From assembly GCF_000612845.1 (NCBI RefSeq), contig NZ_CCAT010000083.1, positions 124,001-188,000 on the forward strand: DNA of 64,000 nt. Reading direction: 5' to 3'. Source of the stretch: Clostridium ihumii AP5. GTDB taxonomy: Bacteria > Bacillota > Clostridia > Clostridiales > Clostridiaceae. Position 1 is the stretch's first letter; every line of letters begins with the position of its first letter. A program made the position numbers and the translations under genes. This document shows positions 1-8,164 of the stretch, in pieces. The notes beneath the pieces are model-generated. The model had not been told where the DNA came from, did no database searches, and was given only the letters and a program-made list of their open reading frames with translations.

Positions 1-2250
1 AAAATAGAAGTTGAAAATATAGGTAAAGATTTTAATGGACAAGTTCAAGTATTGGTACCTACAAAAGATAATAATAATATGTTTATGGAAAAATATTCTG
101 GATATGTTGCATATTCAAATAATATTTCAATTGAGGCTAATACAAAAAAAACAGTGACAATATATGCTGAAATAGCTGATTATATTAGTAATTTAGTTAG
201 AGTTACTGATGGAGAGAAAGTTATTGTAGAAGAAAAGTTAAAATCTTATGGTGGCTCATACTCAGATACTCCGTATATTGGAGTTTTAACGGATAATCCT
301 ACATCTATGACATATGTAAAAGACGCAATGTTAAATGGGAACTCTAAAAGTACTGTTATAAATTTTACAGAAAAAAATTTACCAGATGTTTATGAAGGAT
401 TAAGGGCATTTAACTCAATCATTATAAGCAATTTTGACACTTCAAAATTATCAGAAAGACAATATGAAGCATTAAAAAAATGGGTTTTAAATGGTGGAAG
501 TTTAGTATTAGGAACTGGAGAAAATTATGAAAAGACACTTAGCATATTCAAAGATGATTTTATTGTAGGTGAAATTAAAGGTTCACAAAAAATAGATAGT
601 GATAAAATAGTAAGTTTTGTAAAAGGTGATGATGGAAATATTCCATTAAATATAGCTAGTATTAAAGTTGATGGAATGAAAATTATTTTAGAGGAAAATA
701 AAGAAAATCCATTAATAGTTAAAAGTAATAAAAATAGTGGAAATATAATTATAGCAGCTTTTGATTTTTCAAGTAACAATATTTCAGAGTGGAATAAAAA
801 TAGTAATTTAATAGCTAATATATTAAATAATAACAAATTAATTGCTGATAGTAATAATACTTTCTATGATAATATTTGGGAACTGCCTAATATATTATCA
901 AGATTTTCAGAGATAAATCAAATAAAGATAGGTACGCTTACATGGGGATTACTAATATATATACTACTTATATTCCCAGGTGCGTATATAATTTTAAAGA
1001 AAAAAGATAAGAAAGAAAAAATGTGGGTAGTAGCACCAGGTATAGCAGTTATATGTTCTATAGCAATGATATTTTATGTAAAGATGTCAGGGGTTAATAA
1101 AATTTATGCAACATCAGTTAATTTTGTTAATTTGAATAATAATAGGGAAAGCACTCAAAGTTTAATATCATTAAATAATTTAACTAAAAAAGAAAGTAGA
1201 ATAGAGTCAGAAATAGATATTAAAAGATTAGAAACTAATAAAAATCAATATGATGATGGTAATGCAAAAATGGAAATACCTAATAAAATAAAGGCAACAG
1301 TTAATCAAGATGACAATTCACTAGTTCTAAATGATTTGAATTTAGTGGAAACTAACTTATTAAAAGGATATGGAACAAAAGGCGAAGCAGGTGATATATC
1401 TTTAGAATTTAAAGTAGAAGGTACAGAATTAATAGGAATATTAAAAAATAATACAAAGTATAAACTAGAAAATGCATTTATAATATCTAATTCAGGAACA
1501 ATTATGAACTTAGAATCAATTGAACCTAATGAAGTTAAAGAGTTTAACTTAAATGATGTTAAACTTTCAAGTAGTTTATACAATGGTTCATGGGATGTAA
1601 TAAATGAAATATTAAAAATTGATAGAAATCAAGATATAAGTAGATTAAAAGGAAAAGAGAAAGAGGAAAGAATAAATCTTGAACTGAAAGCCTCTATATA
1701 TGAAATATTATTTAGGATGCAACAAGAGCAAGTTCAGAATGTTGGAAAATACAGTATTGGGGCAATAATAGACAATTATGAAACATCACCTATATTAGTA
1801 GATGGAAAAGAAATAAAAAAATATAATAGAAGTACTTTATTTACTAGTATGGATGTGAAATTTGATATTCCAACAGGCAAGGAATTTGAACTTCCGGAGG
1901 AATTTGTAAATTTCACTGTACAGCCAATAGGGAAAGAATTTAACTTTGACAATTATAATAACACATTTTATAGCAATTCAATGGGAGAAGTAATATATTC
2001 ATTAGGCAATGAATTTGAATATTCTAAAGTAAATATAAACTTTAGTGGAACGAATAGTGATTATGAAATATATAACTTGGAAAAAGGCGAATATGAAAAG
2101 CTAGAAAAAGATATTAAAAACAAAATTATTGATAAAGAAAGTATAAAAAAATATTTAGATGAACAAGCTCAAATAAAAATTAAAGTAAAAGTAAGTCCTG
2201 AGGGGGAAGCACTAGTGCCTAAATTATCAGTTAAAGGGGTGAAAAGATAG
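1..2250 (+). CDS. Large membrane protein of the ABC-2/MoxR cluster, 5'-truncated by the window
   Basis: The reading frame is open from base 1, so the true start lies outside; 749 residues are visible. An extracellular-type region comes first, with a Rossmann-like stretch (VLTDNPTSMTYV, then LNGGSLVLGTGENY around residue 165) resembling the glutamine-amidotransferase-like fold common in these clusters. Two hydrophobic segments follow at about residues 314-331 and 342-361, separated by a short Lys-rich loop, and then about 390 polar residues without a further clear membrane span. Its stop abuts the start of the ABC ATPase with no gap, so it is co-transcribed with it. I do not recognise a named family. 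The role is inferred only from the cluster: an envelope component next to an ABC-2 exporter and MoxR/VWA proteins. Confidence 0.75.
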   Translation, partial: KIEVENIGKDFNGQVQVLVPTKDNNNMFMEKYSGYVAYSNNISIEANTKKTVTIYAEIADYISNLVRVTDGEKVIVEEKLKSYGGSYSDTPYIGVLTDNPTSMTYVKDAMLNGNSKSTVINFTEKNLPDVYEGLRAFNSIIISNFDTSKLSERQYEALKKWVLNGGSLVLGTGENYEKTLSIFKDDFIVGEIKGSQKIDSDKIVSFVKGDDGNIPLNIASIKVDGMKIILEENKENPLIVKSNKNSGNIIIAAFDFSSNNISEWNKNSNLIANILNNNKLIADSNNTFYDNIWELPNILSRFSEINQIKIGTLTWGLLIYILLIFPGAYIILKKKDKKEKMWVVAPGIAVICSIAMIFYVKMSGVNKIYATSVNFVNLNNNRESTQSLISLNNLTKKESRIESEIDIKRLETNKNQYDDGNAKMEIPNKIKATVNQDDNSLVLNDLNLVETNLLKGYGTKGEAGDISLEFKVEGTELIGILKNNTKYKLENAFIISNSGTIMNLESIEPNEVKEFNLNDVKLSSSLYNGSWDVINEILKIDRNQDISRLKGKEKEERINLELKASIYEILFRMQQEQVQNVGKYSIGAIIDNYETSPILVDGKEIKKYNRSTLFTSMDVKFDIPTGKEFELPEEFVNFTVQPIGKEFNFDNYNNTFYSNSMGEVIYSLGNEFEYSKVNINFSGTNSDYEIYNLEKGEYEKLEKDIKNKIIDKESIKKYLDEQAQIKIKVKVSPEGEALVPKLSVKGVKR

Positions 2251-3189
2251 ATGCTTAAGATAAATAATTTAGTAAAAAAATATGGCAACTTTAAAGCTGT
2301 AGATGATCTAAGTTTACATGTTAAAAAAGGCGAAATATATGGATTTGTTGGGCCAAATGGAGCAGGAAAAACTACGACAATGAAAATAGTGAGTGGGCTT
2401 TTAGCATGTACTAGTGGAGAGGTCTATATAGATGGTATAGATGCATTGAAAAATCGTAGATTAGTAAAAAGAAAAATAGGATATATGCCTGACTTCTTTG
2501 GAGTATATGATGATTTAAAAGTAGAAGAGTATTTAGAGTTTTATGCATCTATATATGATATTGAAGGAAAAGAAAAAGATGAATTAATAAAAGATCTTTT
2601 AGCACTTGTGAATTTAACTGATAAAAAAGATGCTTATGTTGATGATTTGTCTAGAGGTATGAAACAAAGATTATGCCTTGCCAGATGTTTAGTTCATAAT
2701 CCAGAACTGTTAATACTCGATGAGCCAGCATCAGGAATGGATCCTAAGTCTAGAATTGAAATGAAAAATATATTAAGAACATTAAAAGATATGGGAAAAA
2801 CAATTATAATAAGTTCACATATTTTACCGGAACTTGCAGAACTATGTACAAATATTGTAATTATTCAAGGTGGAAAAGCAATAATAAGTGGTACAGTTAA
2901 AGAGGTTATGGATAATGTGTATAAAACTAAATCTATAAAAATAAAAGTTATAGAAAATGCTGACAATGTAATAAATACATTAAAAGAATATGTAGAAGTG
3001 AGCAATGTAAAAACATTAGTAAATAATATAATAACTGCAGATTTTAATGGAAATGATGAAGTGATGAGTAGTATTTTAGAAAGGCTTATAATGAAAAAAA
3101 TAAAAGTAGTTGACTTTACAACTATGGAAGGTAACTTAGAAGAAGTATTTATGAAGGTAATTGGAGGTGAAAACATTGAAGAACATTAA
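2251..3189 (+). CDS. ABC-2 type transporter ATP-binding protein
   Basis: A 312-residue ATPase subunit. Walker A is GPNGAGKTT at residues 34-42, the signature LSRGMKQR at 133-140, Walker B LLILDEP at 153-159 and the switch His at 190. The C-terminal 90 residues match the accessory region usual for ABC-2 drug/lantibiotic/lipid exporters. The ATG follows the previous stop directly and is served by AAAGGGGTGA just inside the upstream gene. It overlaps the permease gene by 14 bases, which indicates translational coupling. The protein would power the permease encoded next; the substrate is unknown. Confidence 0.93.
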   Translation: MLKINNLVKKYGNFKAVDDLSLHVKKGEIYGFVGPNGAGKTTTMKIVSGLLACTSGEVYIDGIDALKNRRLVKRKIGYMPDFFGVYDDLKVEEYLEFYASIYDIEGKEKDELIKDLLALVNLTDKKDAYVDDLSRGMKQRLCLARCLVHNPELLILDEPASGMDPKSRIEMKNILRTLKDMGKTIIISSHILPELAELCTNIVIIQGGKAIISGTVKEVMDNVYKTKSIKIKVIENADNVINTLKEYVEVSNVKTLVNNIITADFNGNDEVMSSILERLIMKKIKVVDFTTMEGNLEEVFMKVIGGENIEEH

Positions 3190-4069
3190 AATGAATCCTG
3201 TATTGAAAAAAGAAATGAAAATATCTATGAGAAGTATAAAGAGTAGTGTAGTTGTAGCAATTTATCTTGGTATATTAGTACTAACTTTATGTGGTTCATT
3301 ATATTTAGAATCGGCTTATAGAGGTATGATTATAAGAAGGGATGCAACAATAGCTTTTGTAATTTTAATGATTATTCAGTTTAGTTTAATATCATTAATA
3401 GCACCAACAATTACAGCAGGAGCTATTTCAGGTGAACGAGAAAAGCAGACATTAGATATACTACTTACTACAGATATGAAATTTTCCTCTATAATTACAG
3501 GAAAGTTATATGCATCTCTAAGTAGAATAGTGCTTTTAATATTAACATCAATACCTATATTTATATTTTTATTATCTTATATTGGAATAAATTTAAAATA
3601 TGCTATATGGATATTAATTATGAATTTGATAACAGCAGCATTTGTTGGATCAATAGGTCTTTATGCATCAACTTATTTTAAGAAAACTATGGTAGCGACA
3701 ATAGTTTCATATATAGTTATATTTTTAATATATGTATTACCAGTTATAATTTGTGGAATAACACAAATTTATAGTGCAAGCAAAGGAATGACACCATTAG
3801 TAAACTATGATAGAACATACTATTATATTCTTGTAAGTCCAGCTGTAGGCTTTGTGTCACTTATACTTTCACAATTGGGAATTTCAGTAGAAAGTATGTT
3901 TGGAAGTACTTTAAGCTTGAATTATCTAGGATTAAAGTCATATGGTGTTACAGCAATAATAATGATAATACTTACAATAATACTAATTATATTAGCTACA
4001 AGAAGAATAAATCCAATGAGAGAACGTAGGAAAAAAAATAAAAGAAAAAAAGAAGTAGTAAAGAGTTAA
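3176..4069 (+). CDS. ABC-2 type transporter permease
   Basis: A polytopic membrane protein of about 297 residues with roughly six membrane spans. It carries the motif SGEREKQTLDILLTT typical of ABC-2 permeases (NatB/GldF-like), located between the second and third spans. The C terminus is a very basic tail (RRKKNKRKKE). I chose TTG at 3176 because GGAGGTG lies 6 bases upstream; a TTG at 3161 in the same frame is possible but has no ribosome site. The start overlaps the ATPase stop. It is the membrane partner of the ATPase at 2251. Confidence 0.88.
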   Translation: MKNIKMNPVLKKEMKISMRSIKSSVVVAIYLGILVLTLCGSLYLESAYRGMIIRRDATIAFVILMIIQFSLISLIAPTITAGAISGEREKQTLDILLTTDMKFSSIITGKLYASLSRIVLLILTSIPIFIFLLSYIGINLKYAIWILIMNLITAAFVGSIGLYASTYFKKTMVATIVSYIVIFLIYVLPVIICGITQIYSASKGMTPLVNYDRTYYYILVSPAVGFVSLILSQLGISVESMFGSTLSLNYLGLKSYGVTAIIMIILTIILIILATRRINPMRERRKKNKRKKEVVKS

Positions 4070-4108
4070 TTTTTTTAGAGTTAAAAAATAATTAAATAGT
4101 AATATTAG

Positions 4109-4186
4109 AAAATTGAGAATGAAAAATTAGAAATAATAAAAGAAAAGATATTAATAAAATTATATTTTATATTCATTCTCAATTTT
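4109..4186. repeat. 15-bp perfect inverted repeat in a 159-bp intergenic gap
   Basis: AAAATTGAGAATGAA at 4109-4123 is repeated exactly in inverted orientation at 4172-4186, with a 48-base spacer. There is no T-run at once after the right arm, so it is not a standard terminator. It lies between the permease stop (4069) and the GTG start at 4229. It may be a remnant of an intergenic element or an mRNA stem between the ABC and MoxR parts of the cluster. Confidence 0.6.
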
Positions 4187-4228
4187 AAATTGATACATAA
4201 AAGTTTTAAATAGAGGTGGTGAATATAA

Positions 4229-5302
4229 GTGGATGTAAGAGATATTAAAAAAAAATTATTAAAGTGCAAAATTAGAATAGCTATAAAAAATTTCCTGAAC
4301 AATATAGTAATTGCGTTGAGTGTAGTTCTTGCAATAGGATGTTGTATAAAAATAGCATCTATGATTATACCAATTTATGATATTTTAAATAAAACTATAT
4401 GGTTGTCTTTTATAGTTTTAGCATTATCTTGTGTTTATAGTATTTACAAAGTTCCCAGTTATAAAGTTGTTGGAAAAGAAGTTGATTTTCTTGGATTAAA
4501 ACAGAGAGTCACAACAATTTTAGAAATGAAAGAAGAAGATACTCCATATTACAAATTACTTTTTAATGATGTAAAAAATGAGTTAGACAATTTTGAAGTA
4601 AATAGTATAAGCATATTTCCACAAAAAAAGTATTTAAAAATTTGCTGTGGATTAATAGTAGTTTTTGCATCAATATTATTTATTCCAAGTCCAATGAAAG
4701 ATAAAGCAGAAAAATTAAAAGCATTAAATGTTGAGCAAAAACATGAAGTTGAAAAAGTGGAAAAAATAGAAAAAGAAATAAAAAACAATAATGAAATTAA
4801 TGAAATAAAAAAATTACAGATAGAAAAAGAATTAAAAGATTTAAAAAAAGAAATAAAAAAGAGCAAAGATGAAAAAGAAATTACAAAGTCGTTGGAAAAA
4901 GCTACAGTGAAATTAGATAATATAAAGAATAAGAATTTAAATGCTGTGGCAAATAGTTTAGAAAAGAATAAAAGTTTAAAAGGATTATCAGAAGCTATAA
5001 AAAATAAAGATAAAGATAAATTAAAGGAAGAAATAAAAAAAGCAAAAGAAACTTTAAAAAGTGCTGATGATAGTGAAAAAAAGAGTATTGCAGAAGCGTT
5101 AAAAAAAGCAGCAGAAGACATGGATGATGCAAAATTAGGTGAAGCATTAAATAAAGTTGCAAAAAACATGGAAGAAAATGATGATGAATTATCAGAAGCT
5201 ACAGATGCTTTAGAAAAAGAGTTAGAAGATGAAATGAATGAAGATGCCATTGAAAGTGTAAAAAAACAAGTTAAAAAGAATTGCAGTAGTGGTGGAACAT
5301 GA
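4229..5302 (+). CDS. Membrane-anchored coiled-coil protein, N-terminal part ending at an in-frame TGA
   Basis: GTG start at 4229 with AGGTGG 8 bases upstream. Residues 1-150 hold three hydrophobic segments (about 20-45, 55-75 and 132-152). The rest is a long, highly charged Lys/Glu coiled coil (about 160-350). The frame stops at TGA 5300-5302, but the same frame then stays open without a stop for another 150 codons to 5752. The natural protein was therefore about 507 residues: membrane anchor, coiled coil, Gly/Ser linker, C-terminal domain. The part read here is 357 residues. The family is not recognised by name; it sits upstream of MoxR-DUF58-VWA genes. The TGA could be a nonsense mutation, a sequencing error or, less likely, readthrough. 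Confidence 0.7.
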   Translation: MDVRDIKKKLLKCKIRIAIKNFLNNIVIALSVVLAIGCCIKIASMIIPIYDILNKTIWLSFIVLALSCVYSIYKVPSYKVVGKEVDFLGLKQRVTTILEMKEEDTPYYKLLFNDVKNELDNFEVNSISIFPQKKYLKICCGLIVVFASILFIPSPMKDKAEKLKALNVEQKHEVEKVEKIEKEIKNNNEINEIKKLQIEKELKDLKKEIKKSKDEKEITKSLEKATVKLDNIKNKNLNAVANSLEKNKSLKGLSEAIKNKDKDKLKEEIKKAKETLKSADDSEKKSIAEALKKAAEDMDDAKLGEALNKVAKNMEENDDELSEATDALEKELEDEMNEDAIESVKKQVKKNCSSGGT

Positions 5303-5752
5303 AGTGCTAGTACGGATGGTAGTGGAACTACAAGTGCAAAGGGAACAGGAAATGGATCTGGAAATAGTGGAAGTAGTGGAAGTGGTTCAGGAAGTGGTGC
5401 AGGGAACGGAACTAAAGTATCAAATACTACAAAGGGTAGTACTAGTATTAGTACTGGTGTAGGAAAAGATAAAAAGAGCAATTATGAGGAAACTGAATGG
5501 GATAAAGTTTATGTAGGTGAAAGAATAAATAAAGATGGAAATGATGAAAAGATGAATGGAAAAGTAAATGATGATGGAAGTAGCACAATGCAGAAATCAA
5601 GTAAATCTAAAACTTCAGCTGGAAGTTATGTAGAGTACAACAAAGTTATAGGTGACTACAAAAATGAATCATTAGAATCTATGGAGAATAGCAGTATTCC
5701 AAAATCAATGAGAAATATAATAAAAGAATACTTTTCAATAATAGAAGAATAA
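5303..5752 (+). pseudogene. Separated 3' part of the gene starting at 4229
   Basis: This stretch is in the same frame as 4229-5302 and follows directly on its TGA. It encodes a 40-residue Gly/Ser/Thr-rich linker (SGNSGSSGSGSGSGAGNG near 5360) and then a polar C-terminal domain ending in IKEYFSIIEE. No start with a good ribosome site lies near its beginning; the first ATG is at 5552. The codon use matches the neighbours. Reading through the TGA restores one protein, so it is best treated as the broken-off end of that gene and not as a separate gene. Confidence 0.7.
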
Positions 5753-6206
5753 ACTTTTAAGCTATTCATGATGTGGTTGAGAATGAGAGCGTTGCAATGT
5801 TATACACAAATTAACAATTAACTATGAACAATTAACAATGAAGGATAAAACTGAAGTCTCAGTTTTTTAAAATCAATTTTTATAATGCATTACAAAGGAA
5901 ATTATTTAAACACCATATAAAAACTAAATTTTATAAAATATACAAAGTAATAATTATATTTACTATTAAAACTATGGTTAGTAAGAATATTATAATGGGG
6001 AATTTATTCTCCAAAATGAACTTTTTATGGATAAATATTATATTAATTTTATTTGAAGTGCAAATAAAACATTGTAGCGAGGATTTCAACCATCATTGTT
6101 AATTGCTAACTGTTAATTGTTAATTGGTTACAAATATAATAATGGAATAAACTGTAGGAATAGTAGTATCATTTGATAAAGCTATTATTTTAAATTTGAA
6201 CCCTAG
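5753..6206 (+). repeat. MITE-like intergenic repeat, copy A
   Basis: There is no gene between 5753 and 6279. The left part (5753-5885: AAGCTATTCATG, GTTATACA, AACAATGAAGGATAAAACTG) and the right part (6087-6206: AACCATCATTGTTAATTGC through TTTGAACCCTA) match, in order, the reverse complement of 51278-51626. The middle (about 5900-6085) is longer and diverged. It also carries short tandem TTAATTG/CAATTAA units. It begins directly at the stop codon of the preceding broken gene. The left terminal TATAGG is not preserved here. Confidence 0.7.
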
Positions 6207-6279
6207 AGTTATATTCAAGAGAAATTGAAGATTATATGAAATATAAATTGAAACACAATAAAATGAGGAGATGATAAAG

Positions 6280-7284
6280 ATGGAAAAACAAATAAGTTAT
6301 GATGAAGATAGAATTAAGGAAATTATAGATAAGATAAATAAAGTTGAGAATGAGATTGGAAAAGCTATAATTGGACAGAAAGATGTTATAAGACAGGTTA
6401 TTATAGCAATATTACAAGGCGGAAATGTTTTGTTAGAAGGTTCTCCAGGGCTTGGAAAGACACAACTTGTAAAGACATTATCAAATGTTATGGATTTGCC
6501 TTTTTCGAGAATTCAATTTACGCCAGATTTAATGCCAGCTGATGTTGTTGGTACTAATATAATTGTGAAAGATAAAGATGGAAATAGTGATTTTTCATTT
6601 CAAGAAGGACCTATATTTTCAAGTTTAGTTTTAGCAGATGAGATAAATAGAGCAACACCTAAAACACAATCTGCATTGTTAGAAGCCATGCAGGAGCATA
6701 CAGTTACAGTTGGAAAGAAAACATATAAGCTTAAGGAACCATTTATGGTGCTAGCAACTCAGAACCCAATTGAAATGGAGGGAACTTATCCACTTCCAGA
6801 GGCACAGTTAGATAGATTTTTATTTAAACTAATTGTACCTTTTCCAACATTAGAAGAACTTAAAGAAATAATGAATGTAACAGTAAAAAATAACGCTATA
6901 GATTTAAACAATGTGATTACTGGAGAAGAAATTTTAGAAATAAGAGAAATTTTAAGAGAAGTTCCAATGTCAGAAGCGGTTGAAGAATATGCATTAAGAA
7001 TTGTTTTAGCAACTCATCCCGAATATGAAAAGGCTCCAGAAATAACTAAAAAATATATAAGATTTGGAGCAAGTCCAAGAGCAGCACAAGCATTAATTAC
7101 TGCCTCAAAAATAAGAGCAATAATGGAAGGAAGATTTAATGTAGCTTTTGAAGATATTGAATATATAGCATATCCAGCACTGAGGCATAGATTCTTTTTG
7201 AATTTTGATGCTATAGCAGATGATGTAAGCAGTGAAGATGTTTTAAAAGAAATATTAAAAATTCAATTAAATAATCTTCGCTAG
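6280..7284 (+). CDS. MoxR family AAA+ ATPase
   Basis: A 334-residue AAA+ ATPase of the MoxR type (AAA_3 followed by AAA_lid_2). Walker A GSPGLGKT is at residues 54-61, Walker B LVLADEINRA at about 116-125, and the sensor region ATQNPIEMEG with PEAQLDRF follows. I prefer ATG 6280 over ATG 6271 because GAGGAG at 6265-6270 leaves a normal 9-base gap only for 6280. The next gene starts 16 bases downstream. MoxR proteins are thought to act as chaperone-like ATPases that work with VWA proteins encoded alongside, which is the arrangement here. Confidence 0.93.
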   Translation: MEKQISYDEDRIKEIIDKINKVENEIGKAIIGQKDVIRQVIIAILQGGNVLLEGSPGLGKTQLVKTLSNVMDLPFSRIQFTPDLMPADVVGTNIIVKDKDGNSDFSFQEGPIFSSLVLADEINRATPKTQSALLEAMQEHTVTVGKKTYKLKEPFMVLATQNPIEMEGTYPLPEAQLDRFLFKLIVPFPTLEELKEIMNVTVKNNAIDLNNVITGEEILEIREILREVPMSEAVEEYALRIVLATHPEYEKAPEITKKYIRFGASPRAAQALITASKIRAIMEGRFNVAFEDIEYIAYPALRHRFFLNFDAIADDVSSEDVLKEILKIQLNNLR

Positions 7285-7299
7285 AATAAGGTGAATCAA

Positions 7300-8163
7300 A
7301 TGGAAAATAAGATTTTTGATAAAGAGTTTTTTAATAAACTAAAAACTATGTCATTACAAATAAAAGCATTGACAGAAGGTGGACAGTCTGGTGTACGTCG
7401 CTCAAAATCAAAAGGTACATCTGTTGAATTTTCAGACTTTAGAGAATACAACATAGGCGATGATATAAGAAGAATAGATTGGAATGCATATGGACGATTT
7501 GAAAAATTATTTATAAAATTATTTGTAGAAGAAAAGGAAGCTAATATAAATATATATATAGATTGTAGTAAATCTATGGACTTTGAAGAAAAACGAGAAG
7601 TTACATTGAAGATTTCAGCAGTAGTAGCTTATTTAGCATTAAATAATCAAGATAAAGTAAATATTAATTTAATTACTAGGGATGGAATAAAAAGTGAAAA
7701 ATATTCAGGTATATTATCTTTTCAGAGAATACTTAATTTTATAGAAAAAGAGACTTTTGAGGGAACTGTAAAAATCAATAATTCTATAAAAAGAAATAAA
7801 ATAAAATCAAAAGGATTATCGATAATCATATCAGATTTTTTAAATGAAGAAGATATAGAAGATAGTATTAGATTTTTAAAATATTGTCATCAAGAAATAT
7901 TAATTATAAATGTTTTAAGTGACAGTGAATTAAACCCAAAGTTAAATGGTGAGGTTACACTTGTAGATAGTGAAAGTGATAAAAAAGTTCAACTAACAGT
8001 AACATCAAAAATTTTAATAAATTACAAAAAAGCATTAGAAAGATTTACATTAAACTTAAAAAATATATCACAAAAGTATGGTGGAAAATTAATTCAGGTT
8101 TCAAGTAATGAATCAATAGATAAAATTATTTTTGATAAGCTTTTTAAGGAGGGAGTGATATAA
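7300..8163 (+). CDS. DUF58 domain-containing protein
   Basis: A 287-residue soluble protein with the DUF58 signature FSDFREYNIGDDIRRIDW (about residues 45-62), followed by a von Willebrand A-like fold with a degenerate metal site (IDCSKSMDF). DUF58 proteins are regular partners of MoxR ATPases. ATG 7300 is chosen because AAGGTG lies 7-12 bases upstream; the GTG at 7291 is part of that site. It overlaps nothing and is followed one base later by the next ATG. Its biochemical role is unknown. Confidence 0.9.
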   Translation: MENKIFDKEFFNKLKTMSLQIKALTEGGQSGVRRSKSKGTSVEFSDFREYNIGDDIRRIDWNAYGRFEKLFIKLFVEEKEANINIYIDCSKSMDFEEKREVTLKISAVVAYLALNNQDKVNINLITRDGIKSEKYSGILSFQRILNFIEKETFEGTVKINNSIKRNKIKSKGLSIIISDFLNEEDIEDSIRFLKYCHQEILIINVLSDSELNPKLNGEVTLVDSESDKKVQLTVTSKILINYKKALERFTLNLKNISQKYGGKLIQVSSNESIDKIIFDKLFKEGVI

Positions 8164-8164
8164 A

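Noticed and set aside
5300-5302. TGA as a selenocysteine codon
   Set aside because: The surrounding protein is a Gly/Ser linker with no redox motif, and no convincing bacterial SECIS stem follows directly. A nonsense change from GGA is simpler.
4549-5481. 310-codon ORF on the minus strand
   Set aside because: It is the mirror of the Lys/Glu coiled-coil frame on the + strand, giving a Phe/Ser/Leu-rich sequence with no domain and no ribosome site. It is a shadow of the split gene 4229-5752.
5800-6130. Repeated TTAATTG/CAATTAA units as a possible CRISPR
   Set aside because: The units are short and irregular, lack unique spacers of constant length and are part of the MITE-like element. No cas gene is nearby.
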